The notes: generated by a model not told the origin, from the sequence alone. A stretch of 64,000 nt of DNA from Saccharomycopsis fibuligera x Saccharomycopsis cf. fibuligera (GCA_001936135.1 CP012811.1:1612001-1676000); one strand, 5' to 3'. Shown: positions 23,287 through 32,488, numbered from the stretch's first letter. Program-made: numbers and translations.

Positions 23287-23841
23287 ATGTTCTGCAACTT
23301 GGTGGTTCCTCGTTTGAAAATGAATAGCAAAGCATGCCGCAACCACAACCACAACCACAACCGCCAGAGTAAACAGTGCACGCCCACCGAGGATATCTAC
23401 AAGTCCACAAAGAATGATAGCAGTTGTAGTCACTTGCCATCTAGCGATGTTACACTACAGCGAGCACAACTAATGCAAAAAATAGCCCTCAGCTTAGCCT
23501 TTGTTTGCTTTTTTGGCTACTTGTTACTATCGTCTCTTCCAAAATATTCCTCTTCTTCCTTTTCAATACAGTACTGGTCAGTCTCACAACAACACAAGCA
23601 CGATGCTTACCACCAGTTTTCGTCAAATGGCTTATCATCTTTAGTCGATAACACTATTTCATCGATCCCTTTTTCCAAGTACCTTAACAACCACTCGCAA
23701 ACAATACAAAAGAGGAACACATTGCAAAATGTCATATCCTCCATTGAATGGGAACCTAAAGACAACTTTAAAATGGAAGTCAAAGACGGGTTTTTCATCA
23801 TATCAATATTGTCTATAATTTTGGTCAACCTATTGATCTAG
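23287..23841 (+). CDS. Small membrane protein of unknown function
   Basis: A 184-residue protein I do not recognise; start taken at the first ATG after the leader. The N-terminal ~65 residues are polar with an alternating His/Asn run (NHNHNHNR). A hydrophobic segment follows at about residues 68-87 (IALSLAFVCFFGYLLLSSLP), then ~75 Ser-rich residues, a Lys-Arg pair (TIQKRNTLQ) and a strongly hydrophobic C-terminus (GFFIISILSIILVNLLI). It could be a type II membrane protein with a second tail segment. A signal-anchored protein with a GPI-like end is the alternative. No CTG codon occurs, which together with the ATG-free leader supports a real gene. Confidence 0.55.
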   Translation: MFCNLVVPRLKMNSKACRNHNHNHNRQSKQCTPTEDIYKSTKNDSSCSHLPSSDVTLQRAQLMQKIALSLAFVCFFGYLLLSSLPKYSSSSFSIQYWSVSQQHKHDAYHQFSSNGLSSLVDNTISSIPFSKYLNNHSQTIQKRNTLQNVISSIEWEPKDNFKMEVKDGFFIISILSIILVNLLI

Positions 23842-24790
23842 ATTATCTGCACACTTTGTTCTTTGATTTCTCTTTACAAAAAAAAAAGAAAGTTGTGTTT
23901 GCCATATACAACGCTGACACTCTTATCTTCCACTCTACTTTCGACTATCGCACCGCATCCCATATTACCCATCGCAATTCAACTACATCGTCGCACATTG
24001 CCAGTTTTCCAATAATTATCATATTTGAGTACCTCTTGTACTGCCGAATCTTAATTTGACACTTTACCGTCTTAAACCGTACATATGTCAGGTTACATAT
24101 GAGGCTAAGAACGGTCGATATAACAGTGTACAAAATGAAGGCGTTGAGCAAAGTCAGATATTTGGCTTCAAAATCATAATCATAAATCACATCCTCATCT
24201 AATAACACTATTCTCCATTTCGTAAGTGAATATCCTCACTATTTATTTATTTTTCTTTTTCCGATCGTTACTATCTGCATATGAACGTTTCCTTTAAAAT
24301 TACTCTTTATTCCTTTGTTTTCAGTTTTCTGCGTTTTACTTATTTTACTTATTTTCCTCTGCTTAAATTATTCGGTTCTTCAGGTCTCTAGGGCGTTCCA
24401 TATTTCCATCAATACTATTAGTGTACACTTTTTGGTGCCTCACTTTACTACTTTATTTTTTCTTTTTTCTTTTTTCTTATTTGGGTTGTGTGTGTTTCCT
24501 ATATATATATGTATGCCACAGCTTTTTGTTTAAATCATAAAATATCTACAAACTGCATGTTCATTGTCATCACTTTTTGATATCGTTTGATGAAGTCTGT
24601 TTTTAATGTATTTCTTGCTATATTTGATAGAATAAACAAATAAACAAATTACACTAATCTTCTTTTCAAATGATCAGGTCGGCTTGATTATAAAGACACA
24701 AAGTTGAAGCAAGTAGCACTGATTTCGAGACCCTCAAAATTGAAAATATTGTTGTTGCCTTAGTAATGGTGGGGGGGACTTATCTATACA
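23842..24790. other. Intergenic, no supported gene
   Basis: T-rich 3' flank. An 87-codon frame on the minus strand at 23945-24208 lacks an ATG start and uses several CTG codons, so it was not called. Confidence 0.5.
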
Positions 24791-24794
24791 ATAT

Positions 24795-24851
24795 GGACCT
24801 ATTGGATTTGAAATAGATATAGGAGAGATTTTAGTCTAGGATGGATGATAT
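24795..24851. repeat. Partial copy of LTR-like repeat A
   Basis: About 55 bp (from around TTGGATTTGAAATAGATAT to GGATGGATGATAT) closely match the end part of repeat A at 25233-25290, with only a few mismatches. It is the remains of an older neighbouring copy. Confidence 0.6.
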
Positions 24852-25043
24852 ATTTATATATAATTTTTATTTTTTGTTATTTTTTTTCTGATGTGTTATC
24901 TAATTCGTTACCGTGAAGATGTAGTAAACAAGACTAGAGATTGGAATGGTTTTCCAATCAAAGTCCTTATCTCTCCGCAGGCAGGAGTATTTCTTTTGAA
25001 ATATCAAGTAGTTGTCGACTTGGATTGATTCTCGTGTATTACT

Positions 25044-25330
25044 GGATGGAAGGATGTGGCATTCCGCTTTTTTTTTTTTCACACACAATATCGATTTATT
25101 ATTTCTATATAAACAATAGAAAATACAATCTTATAAACTTATCTATATAGTATATACAGTATAGTTCAGTTGTTAGTATATAGGGGAAACTTGTACAAGT
25201 GAAAACCCCGTTAGTATTAGTTAGACTTTAATGGATCTTTTGGATTTGAAATAGATATAAGAGAGATTATAGTCTAGGATGAATGATATTTTATTTTAAT
25301 TAATTTGGATGGAGGGATGTGGCATTCCGC
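25044..25330. mobile_element. LTR-like repeat A, copy 1, bracketed by a 24-bp direct repeat
   Basis: The core 25069-25292 is about 90% identical by eye to 53293-53517, including the blocks TATAGTATATACAGTATAGT, AAAACCCCGTTAG and AATAGATATA. On both sides stands a 24-bp direct repeat with one mismatch (25044-25067 and 25307-25330, ending GTGGCATTCCGC). The element ends 76 bp upstream of a tRNA-Lys gene, the position favoured by Ty1- and Ty3-type retrotransposons. There is no internal coding region, so it would be a solo LTR or fragment. Family not identified. Confidence 0.55.
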
Positions 25331-25406
25331 ACATTAAGTTTCCACAAAACTGCTTATTGTTTAAGAAAGTACACTGTTGATCCCTAAAAGCGAATAACCA
25401 ATAACA

Positions 25407-25491
25407 GCCTCGCTAGCACAATCGGTAGTGCATTCGACTCTTAACAACGAGCGAAATCGAAAGGTTGCGGGTTCGAGCCCCGCGTGGGGCT
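25407..25491 (+). tRNA. tRNA-Lys(CUU) with a 12-nt intron
   Basis: A full cloverleaf can be drawn: acceptor GCCTCGC pairs with GTGGGGC, D arm GCAC/GTGC, anticodon stem TTCGA/TCGAA, T arm GCGGG-TTCGAGC-CCCGC, discriminator T. The loop starts CTCTTA, giving anticodon CTT (lysine, codon AAG). A 12-nt intron (25444-25455) follows position 37, the canonical place. The T-rich stretch after 25491 serves as Pol III terminator. A second copy with a different intron lies at 53683. Confidence 0.95.
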
Positions 25492-25908
25492 TTCTCTTTT
25501 TGCTAATTTTTGCGTTCTAGATTTTGTTACCATCAACACTGTTGCGAGAAACACACGACAAGATTTGCATCTACAGAAATACAACAGCCAAAAGCAGCAA
25601 CTTTTGTCGGAAACAAGATTTCGGATTAGGCATGTGGCTGCGATTTGTTTTAAATTTTGCAATACTCGCTTCCTTGCTAGTGAAAAAATACAGTCGTACC
25701 CATACCCATACCCATACCATGTTGCAACGGCAAAATATCCCTGGTGCTGGTGCATTTGCTTGCACTCTATAAATTGCGGCTGGAAAGGAAGGCAAGTTAA
25801 ATTTTTATTGTCGATTGTCGTTTCTCATTCTGACAGGAAACGACCGTTTTGCGGATACTGCACTTTCTCGAAATATAATAACTTTTGAAAAATCCAAGTT
25901 GATTCGCC
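25492..25908. promoter_or_regulatory. Promoter region of the first FAR-17a/AIG1-like gene
   Basis: 417 bp. TATAAA at 25768-25773 lies 141 bp before the ATG. A short hexamer array (CCCATA, about three copies, near 25697-25717) lies upstream of it. No gene seen. Confidence 0.5.
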
Positions 25909-26589
25909 ATGGCAAGAATTGTTGGAAATAAGATATCCCTCACGTTGAATATTATTGCTGCCGCGGTGATTAGTTACGGATCTCATGTGGTTCGGAAACT
26001 AGTGCTTCCGGCAAATCTCCAGGAAGCAGGTCATTTACAATTTCTCACCAATCTCAGCGCGGTGTTGACGGTGGTATACTACGCGATTAGCATAGTTGCC
26101 CATTTGTCCAAATCTCAAAACATCTACTATGCTAAAAACAACTATTTGCTTCCAGTGGTGCTTGCGTTGGAATTTGTGGTTAGCACCGTTTATTGGACGC
26201 TTAGGTTTTTTGCTACTTATTTGATCACTTTTGAAGAAGTGCCATTTGCCCTTGACTTCACTCTTCATATTACACCATTGGTCAGTTTGGCAATTGACTA
26301 TTTTTACTTTTTGCCAGCCGTTACCATCAGCGCACCACAACAACTTGGTCTTTGTGCAGTGTTGACTGGTAGTTACTGGTTGTGGTTGGAATACTTGATC
26401 GATGTCGAAAAGGGCCAATCGTACCCATATCCGTTTTTGAATGTTGAAACACCAAAAAGAGCAGTGATTTTTGTTATTGTTGGCCTTGTGGCATTTGGCG
26501 GGTTTACAGTTTTGAAGAAACTCCACGAGCTTATTGTGCCACTGGTGATTTATGCCAAACAGCAGGCTAATGTCAAGAAGCATTCCTGA
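25909..26589 (+). CDS. FAR-17a/AIG1-like multipass membrane protein, copy 1
   Basis: A 226-residue protein with about six hydrophobic segments. Family marks of the FAR-17a/AIG1/ADTRP group are GHLQFLTNLSAVLT near the first loop, KNNYLLPVVLALEFVVSTVYW in the middle and LDFTLHITPLVSLAIDY further on. In human AIG1 and ADTRP a Thr and a His in these positions act as the catalytic pair of a membrane hydrolase that cleaves fatty acid esters of hydroxy fatty acids (FAHFAs). Thr47 and His120 here are the equivalents. The C-terminal half has YPYPFLNVE before the last membrane segment. It is the first of three tandem paralogues in the same orientation. Activity is inferred only. Confidence 0.85.
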   Translation: MARIVGNKISLTLNIIAAAVISYGSHVVRKLVLPANLQEAGHLQFLTNLSAVLTVVYYAISIVAHLSKSQNIYYAKNNYLLPVVLALEFVVSTVYWTLRFFATYLITFEEVPFALDFTLHITPLVSLAIDYFYFLPAVTISAPQQLGLCAVLTGSYWLWLEYLIDVEKGQSYPYPFLNVETPKRAVIFVIVGLVAFGGFTVLKKLHELIVPLVIYAKQQANVKKHS

Positions 26590-26918
26590 ATTATGAAGGA
26601 CATTGTAAAATCCCGGTATAGAGCTACAGCAACAACCATTTGCAAATGGTGCCATATATACATAGCCAATAATATACGAAGACGCATAATTATTGAAAGT
26701 GTGCTGTAGTGATGATGGTCCTGTCATTGATCCTCTCTGGTGGCAGCGATGTCCGCTTGCTTTGATCAGCAATACTCCGGAAACGCAAATATTTGGATTT
26801 CGCTGATTTCGCATTCATTTGTTTTTTCCTCTTCTATCCAAGCCTGATAGATATAACGTTTTGACAGTTGGCTCCCCACTTTCCCCACACACACACTAGT
26901 CTAGTTTCAACAAACACA
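26590..26918. promoter_or_regulatory. Spacer between AIG1-like copies 1 and 2
   Basis: 329 bp holding a perfect 16-bp palindrome at 26635-26650 and, near 26880-26916, an AC-rich leader. No gene seen; it should contain the copy-2 promoter. Confidence 0.5.
26635..26650. promoter_or_regulatory. Perfect 16-bp palindrome
   Basis: ACCATTTGCAAATGGT reads identically on both strands, 46 bp after the copy-1 stop codon. A homodimeric factor site controlling copy 2, or part of the copy-1 3' end, are the possibilities. Confidence 0.5.
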
Positions 26919-27650
26919 ATGTCACATAGGATCCCAGGAAACAAAGTATCGTTAATATTAGCGGTGATCTCGGCCCTCACAGTCTCCTATGGACTTTATA
27001 TTGTCCATTTTGTGCGAGTACACAATCTTCCGGAACAGCTACAGAAAGCAGGTGCTGGCCAATTCTTAACCAACTTGTCTGCCCATTTGACAGTACATTA
27101 CTATTTCCTCTCCATCGTGGCCCACTTAACCAAAAATGAGACCCTATATCACTTCAAAAACAATTATTTTCTCACGGTGGTGCTCTCGCTTGAGTTCATA
27201 GTCACTATTGTTTATTGGTCCTTGAAGTTGTTTTTTGTCCACTTGATCCTTATGAAAAATACTGTGCCATTTGCGGTTGATTTCTGTCTTCATTTAGCTC
27301 CATTCGCCACTTTACTTATCGATTACTTGTTGTTTTTGCCTCAATTCCAAATCTCATACGCTGCTGCCATTGGTCTTTGCGGCGTGCTTGCCAGCGCATA
27401 CTGGGCCTGGTTGGATTTCCTCATTGATCCTGCGTTGGGCCAGCTTTACCCATATCCATTTTTGAACGTCGAAACTAAGAAAAGAGTGGGAATCTTTGTC
27501 TTCATTGCGTCGTTAGCCTTTGTTGGGTTTGTGGTGATTAGAAAAGTGTACGATGTGGTGGTGCCAGAGAAAGTCAAGCAGGATGTCAGCAATGCTGAAG
27601 AGAACGTCAAGCAAACGGTAAAAGAAACGGCAAAGGAAAAAGTGGCTTGA
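26919..27650 (+). CDS. FAR-17a/AIG1-like multipass membrane protein, copy 2
   Basis: A 243-residue protein starting MSHRIPGNKVSLIL; the frame is open further upstream but only through a TTG, and this ATG aligns with the start of copy 1 (MARIVGNKISLTL). The conserved blocks are GQFLTNLSAHLTVHYYF, KNNYFLTVVLSLEFIVTIVYW, DFCLHLAPFATLLIDY and YPYPFLNVE, so the Thr and His equivalents are kept. Unlike copy 1 it has a charged tail of about 25 residues (QDVSNAEENVKQTVKETAKE) likely to form a short cytosolic helix. It is closer to copy 1 than to copy 3. Confidence 0.85.
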   Translation: MSHRIPGNKVSLILAVISALTVSYGLYIVHFVRVHNLPEQLQKAGAGQFLTNLSAHLTVHYYFLSIVAHLTKNETLYHFKNNYFLTVVLSLEFIVTIVYWSLKLFFVHLILMKNTVPFAVDFCLHLAPFATLLIDYLLFLPQFQISYAAAIGLCGVLASAYWAWLDFLIDPALGQLYPYPFLNVETKKRVGIFVFIASLAFVGFVVIRKVYDVVVPEKVKQDVSNAEENVKQTVKETAKEKVA

Positions 27651-28061
27651 TCCCAGGGAGGCAAAGTTGATGCTGCCTACATAAGCGAGCAAAAGGTCAC
27701 CAAGATGAAAGGCGGATGTCTGCTAGAGACTTGTCGGTAATAACATTAGACCGCTGGTCATTACTGCTTGTATCAACCAGTGGCGTTGTCGTCTAGATTT
27801 GATGAGAGAGCAACGGTTTGCACGGCAACAAGAAGGTTCCACCTGGCACAAGCCCCTTTAAAATGGAAAGTGGTCGCGCGCCCATTAGAATTTTCCCCCA
27901 GAAACCTTGTTTACACTCTTTTGTTGCTTGAAATTTCACATGAAAGTGTTCTCGATATATAGATATAAAGTAGCCAGTTTCCAGTGTCTTTCGTTCATAT
28001 ATTGCAATGCCCTAATAATACACTAGCTCTCCAGAAGCAATTGTTGTAGCGCTTTTTTAAA
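27651..28061. promoter_or_regulatory. Spacer between AIG1-like copies 2 and 3
   Basis: 411 bp. TATAAAG at 27964-27970 lies 98 bp before the ATG of copy 3. No gene seen. Confidence 0.5.
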
Positions 28062-28796
28062 ATGTCGCAAACAGAAATCATCCATCAAAAAGCACTTAGT
28101 AAGAGCCCCAATTCCAGTCAACTGCAAGATAATAATGTCCATTCAAAAAGAACCATACACAGCAGTTTTTCCTTCTTCCTCAATTTGTTTTCTCTAGTGA
28201 CTGTGTCACTAGGAATATATCTTCACTATGCTTATGCTCCTAAAATGTTGCCACCACTGCTAGTCAAAGCAGGAGCAAACCAGTTCTTCACGGTTCTTTC
28301 AGGCTGGCTTACAATCACTTACCAATTGTTATCGGTAGTGTCGTACCTTACCGGGATTCAAGCCATTTATCGTCTCAAGAACAACTACATTTTGCCAACT
28401 GCCCTCACCGCGGAATTTCTAGTGTCGTTGGTTTACTGGGGATTGATTCTTTTCCTTCCGTTTATAAGCTTCCAATTAGAGCAGCAAATTCCCTTCTTTA
28501 TTGATTTTTCAGTCCATATTACCCCATTTGTCGCACTTTGTATTGACTATTTGTGCTTTGTTCCTCGGATTGAGACTCATTGGCGCTGGATTTGGGTGAA
28601 ATGCACCGCTGCTGCTTCGGCATATTGGTATTGGCTAAAGTGGATCATTGATGAAACTACTGATCAAAAGTACCCGTATGTGTTTTTGAATGTTGAGCCA
28701 ATTGTGAGAGCTGGTATTTTTGCTGGTATAGTGGTAGTGGGATGTTTAGCATATATGCTGATACGACTTTTGCAAGAAAAACTCTCAAAAGGTTGA
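28062..28796 (+). CDS. FAR-17a/AIG1-like multipass membrane protein, copy 3
   Basis: A 244-residue protein and the most divergent of the triplet. It has an N-terminal extension of ~30 polar residues, then the same membrane plan. NQFFTVLSGWLTITYQLL carries the Thr equivalent and DFSVHITPFVALCIDYLCF the His; KNNYILPTALTAEFLVSLVYW and KYPYVFLNVE are the other shared blocks. It ends shortly after the last membrane segment, without the charged tail of copy 2. Divergence with full retention of the putative catalytic pair suggests an old duplication and a separate substrate or compartment, which is inference. Confidence 0.85.
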   Translation: MSQTEIIHQKALSKSPNSSQLQDNNVHSKRTIHSSFSFFLNLFSLVTVSLGIYLHYAYAPKMLPPLLVKAGANQFFTVLSGWLTITYQLLSVVSYLTGIQAIYRLKNNYILPTALTAEFLVSLVYWGLILFLPFISFQLEQQIPFFIDFSVHITPFVALCIDYLCFVPRIETHWRWIWVKCTAAASAYWYWLKWIIDETTDQKYPYVFLNVEPIVRAGIFAGIVVVGCLAYMLIRLLQEKLSKG

Positions 28797-28968
28797 TGAA
28801 ATATCTATATCTTCTCGCTTCTTACGCATTTCAATCTCTTCATTACAATGCCTGTATTATATTTCTATTACCAAAAAAAATTTGACTTGAAAAAAACATG
28901 AAAATATAACTGTGAACTAAGATATAACCAAATGCAAGAAAAAAAAACAAACTATACAATGTAAGAAT

Positions 28969-31209
28969 CTATTCAAAGATCGCTTTCTTAGTGACTCTTC
29001 TACGTCCTTCGTATCTCTGTCTTCTTCTTCCGTGTTTGGATTCGTCATACTCCTCATCATCCAAATCTCTTGGATTCTGCTTTTTCTTTTTATCCTTGCC
29101 CGACTGTGGAACAAAACTAATCTCAGCTTCACCTTTACCATGTCTTTGGATCCTGACTTGTTCGTCTTTAGCAGAATCTTTACTGACTCTATGTTTTCTG
29201 TTAATCTCATCAGCAAGAGACTTGAATGACTTGCCTTTCGTGCTAACGTTATTATCACTGGTGCCAATAACAGGAGCAAACCCTTTACCGCTAGCATTTT
29301 CAAATTGTTGCAAAAATTTATCGGCTTCTTCCTTATTCTTTTTGTATCTTTCCACTCTTCTTCTTTCCTTCATAGCCGCCTTGGCTTCAGCTTCTTGAAT
29401 CTTTCTTTCAATTTCCTCATCGTTATTTTGTTCTTCTTCTTCTTCTTCTTCTGACTCTGATTCTGATGCGGTTACAGATGCTTTGCTATCCTTTCTATTT
29501 GATTTATCATCATCATCATCATTCTCACTCTCACTATCACTGTCACTACTGTTGCCACCAAAGTTATTCATTCTTTCTTCGTCCGATTCTTCAGCTGCCG
29601 TCATGGCCCTCACTCTACCGCTATCGGTATTAGTAAGATCCTTAGTAGATCTGACAGGATTCAATTGTTTATATTCGTGAGAGTTTTCGTCAATCTGGAA
29701 ATCTGGATCCTCAAACATGTCTCTGAAACGCTCATCAGTGATAAGACTTTCAGCAATCTTGTCACCATGTTTCTTGTCTTGTAATTTGTCAATAAGAGAT
29801 TTGTTAACTTTAACCTTAGAGCTAGCGATACCCGAAGATTTGATTCTTGATTGTCTTTCTTTTTCAATACGTTGTTTGATTTCTTTGTCTCTAATGTCCT
29901 GGTAAGTTCTAGTATTAGCAATCAAGCTGACCTTATCATACAATTCTGTACTGATGAAGTAACCATGCATATATGATCTCAACACCTTTGACCCCACCAA
30001 GTGAGTCAAGTTGAGTTTTTGCAATTCTTCCTTTGTAATAAACTTGTAGTTTGAGTAAATTGTGTCTGATGGCTTTTCTTCCATTTCTTCAGTCAAGTTA
30101 TCCAAGAATGAGCACCAGTTTGGTGCTGGACCCAAGTTCGGTATGTAGTAAGTATGCATCTGTATACCTTCATTGGCCATGAAGAACATCCCACTATCCG
30201 GAATGTACGCAACATCATTAATATCCACGCTTGGTTCCATAGATGCAAATGGTTTACCATTTTCGCTGTTCCATATTTTGGCAATTCTTTTATCTGATGA
30301 CAAAATCAAGTCACTAGCATTTTCATTGGTTTTGTTATTGTTAAGCCATACCAATTTCTTTATATCGTATCCGTAACCTTGATCTTTGACTGTCAATGGG
30401 TTCGAGGACCGCAAATCGTAAATGTATGATTTACCCGTACTGGTACCACAGGCAAAATGTAAACCATCATCTTTGAAAGAAGTCGCAGTGACCCCACTTA
30501 AACTGGAAGAAGTCATCATATTGGCAGCATCTCCTTCATCAATAAGCAACTTAGCCACTCTCGATCTTGCTCTAGGATCCCAAAATTCAACCACGTTATC
30601 TTCCAACCCGACAGACACTAATGAGTTTCTGGAACTTATATCTATACTGTTTGTTCCTTTTCCCTCACTAAGATCCAAATCAAATGGTTTCAAGAAAACC
30701 CCCTTCATCAAATTCAAACGGTACAATTCATTCGAAGAAGCAGCTACAAACAAGTTGCAACTGGTGTCTTCGTAAGCTAAAGCTCTACCAAAATGCGGTA
30801 TTCTGGTACGGTAATGTAAACCACCTTTGCCTTGAAATTCAATAGATCTATCATTCTGTAAATGAATACTTTTGGTCCAGTCATTACTCAATATTAAGAA
30901 ATCAACATTTTCTGCGTCAGTGTGTCTGTCAAATTTGATGGAAAGATTATCAAACTCGTAAACGTGAATCTGCGGTTTGTAGGCACCAGTAGCCATACAA
31001 AATTTGCCATCATTGGTGACTTTGATTTTATTGGAAGCTTCAGAAAATTCAAAATCTTGGATAAGTTCAATACGATGCTGAAATTCAGGATCATTCTTTA
31101 AGGACTTCTTTCTCTTTTTGGCAACCCAATCAGGTAACGATCTGGAGAAATTGGTCCCGCTCACCTGGTAAACGGATATATTGTTGGAGGATGTTGATTT
31201 AAGCACCAT
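28969..31209 (-). CDS. ENP2: Nucleolar WD40 protein Enp2 (NOL10), small-subunit processome
   Basis: A 746-residue protein. The N-terminus (MVLKSTSSNNISVYQVSG, then SLPDWVAKKRKKSLKNDPEFQHRIELIQDFEF) is characteristic of Enp2/NOL10. A WD40 propeller spans about residues 50-380. A helical segment and the NUC153 motif (DERFRDMFEDPDFQIDENS, about residues 490-510) follow. The C-terminus is a long charged tail with acidic runs and an Arg/Lys-rich end. Enp2 is essential for 18S rRNA maturation in the 90S pre-ribosome. No in-frame CTG occurs in the whole gene. It diverges from PNC1. Confidence 0.95.
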   Translation of the reverse strand: MVLKSTSSNNISVYQVSGTNFSRSLPDWVAKKRKKSLKNDPEFQHRIELIQDFEFSEASNKIKVTNDGKFCMATGAYKPQIHVYEFDNLSIKFDRHTDAENVDFLILSNDWTKSIHLQNDRSIEFQGKGGLHYRTRIPHFGRALAYEDTSCNLFVAASSNELYRLNLMKGVFLKPFDLDLSEGKGTNSIDISSRNSLVSVGLEDNVVEFWDPRARSRVAKLLIDEGDAANMMTSSSLSGVTATSFKDDGLHFACGTSTGKSYIYDLRSSNPLTVKDQGYGYDIKKLVWLNNNKTNENASDLILSSDKRIAKIWNSENGKPFASMEPSVDINDVAYIPDSGMFFMANEGIQMHTYYIPNLGPAPNWCSFLDNLTEEMEEKPSDTIYSNYKFITKEELQKLNLTHLVGSKVLRSYMHGYFISTELYDKVSLIANTRTYQDIRDKEIKQRIEKERQSRIKSSGIASSKVKVNKSLIDKLQDKKHGDKIAESLITDERFRDMFEDPDFQIDENSHEYKQLNPVRSTKDLTNTDSGRVRAMTAAEESDEERMNNFGGNSSDSDSESENDDDDDKSNRKDSKASVTASESESEEEEEEEQNNDEEIERKIQEAEAKAAMKERRRVERYKKNKEEADKFLQQFENASGKGFAPVIGTSDNNVSTKGKSFKSLADEINRKHRVSKDSAKDEQVRIQRHGKGEAEISFVPQSGKDKKKKQNPRDLDDEEYDESKHGRRRQRYEGRRRVTKKAIFE

Positions 31210-31591
31210 TTTTACACCGTTGTGCTAGTTTCTGTGATAAGGATTAATGATACACAGTGCTCTAAGGGTGATAAAGAAGCAAAAAAGATTGACAAAGTAG
31301 TACCAGTGTTCCCCCGTTTGCACCGTCAAAACCAAGGCCAACGGCTATAATAATGAGAAGAGTATAAAATTTTTTTTTTTTTTTGCAGAAAATTTCTTTT
31401 GGTTCATCGTTTACCCTGAACAGAGGAGGTACCAGAATTCTGGGCCATTGCTTCAGGGACAAAACAAACTTGAATATCACGATAAACTATCCTGACGATG
31501 ATTATCTCTACGACTTCATTATGGATAAGCTGCTATAACGCACTCTAGCTAACCTATTTCGCCACTAAGCTTGTAATTTCACAATTTTACA
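31210..31591. promoter_or_regulatory. Divergent promoter ENP2 / PNC1
   Basis: 382 bp between start codons, with a T run at 31371-31384. No clear TATA box or named regulatory site was recognised. Confidence 0.5.
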
Positions 31592-32308
31592 ATGCCAATT
31601 AAACCAAACTCAGCATTAATAGTCGTTGACTTACAAAATGATTTTCTCCCACCTACCGGCTCTCTCGCGGTTAAAGGCGGCCGAGACATTATTGTTCCAA
31701 TCATTGATCTCCTTGACACTGACAAGTACCCATGGAAAGCAATTGTTGCTACCCGAGACTTCCACCCTCAAGACCATTACTCATTCGCTTCTAATTGGGG
31801 CCAAGAACCTTTCACTCCACGCAATTTTGAACATCCGTTGTTGGAGAAAGATCCGGAATCTGGGGAAACCTTGAAAAAAGAACAGGTGCTTTGGCCAGAC
31901 CATTGCGTCCAAGGCAAGGAAGGATCCGAGTTTACTCCGGAATTTGCCAAAGCATTTCAGGAATTGTTGTCTTCTTCTTCTTTGGCTGGCAAAGACAATG
32001 TGGCAGAAGTAAAGAAGGGTTATTTGACTGATAGAGAATACTATTCTGCCTTTGAAGATACTTGGGGCATTCACAAGACTGAACTCAATCAATTTTTGAA
32101 AAAACACAAGATTGAAAACATTTACTTGGTGGGACTCGCTTATGATTTCTGTGTATTGAATACTGCTGCTAGTGGGTCTGAATTAGGGTACGGTACTCAT
32201 GTGTTAAAGGATCTTTCAAGAAGCGTGTATGCTGATAAGCTTGATGAGACAGAGGAGGCTTATATTCTCAACAACATTCACATTATTTCCTCCAAGGAAA
32301 TTGCTTAG
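31592..32308 (+). CDS. PNC1: Nicotinamidase
   Basis: A 238-residue isochorismatase-fold enzyme that converts nicotinamide to nicotinic acid in the NAD+ salvage pathway and so removes an inhibitor of sirtuins. The catalytic triad is visible: Asp13 in VVDLQNDF, Lys141/142 in VKKGYLTDREYYSAF and the nucleophile Cys187 in AYDFCVLNTA. Zinc ligands are Asp56 and His58 in TRDFHPQDHYSF and His104 in WPDHCVQG. Length is close to yeast Pnc1 (216), with a slightly longer loop near residues 125-140. The gene is convergent with NDC1 (180 bp). Confidence 0.95.
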   Translation: MPIKPNSALIVVDLQNDFLPPTGSLAVKGGRDIIVPIIDLLDTDKYPWKAIVATRDFHPQDHYSFASNWGQEPFTPRNFEHPLLEKDPESGETLKKEQVLWPDHCVQGKEGSEFTPEFAKAFQELLSSSSLAGKDNVAEVKKGYLTDREYYSAFEDTWGIHKTELNQFLKKHKIENIYLVGLAYDFCVLNTAASGSELGYGTHVLKDLSRSVYADKLDETEEAYILNNIHIISSKEIA

Positions 32309-32488
32309 CAGCTTTTTCGTCTTTAATTTTTAGTATATGATTGCCAGTTTCTATGGCAAGTTTTTAGTTTGTTTTTCTTATTTTTTTTTTCTTCTTTTTT
32401 CTAGTTTGTTCTATATATAGGTGTGATGCCTTACGAGTTTGGGAAACGATTTTGAAAATTTTCATTTTATTTGTAAGAGTCAGTTTAA

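Noticed and set aside
23945-24208. 87-codon minus-strand frame with a hydrophobic segment (LLNAFILYTVISTVLSLICN)
   Set aside because: There is no ATG near its start (only GTG), no splice pair that would supply one, and several CTG codons although CTG is avoided in this genome.
25681-25720. CCCATA hexamer array as a possible telomere-like sequence
   Set aside because: Only about three units and lying in a normal gene promoter; CTG-clade telomere repeats are longer units, so this is a simple microsatellite.
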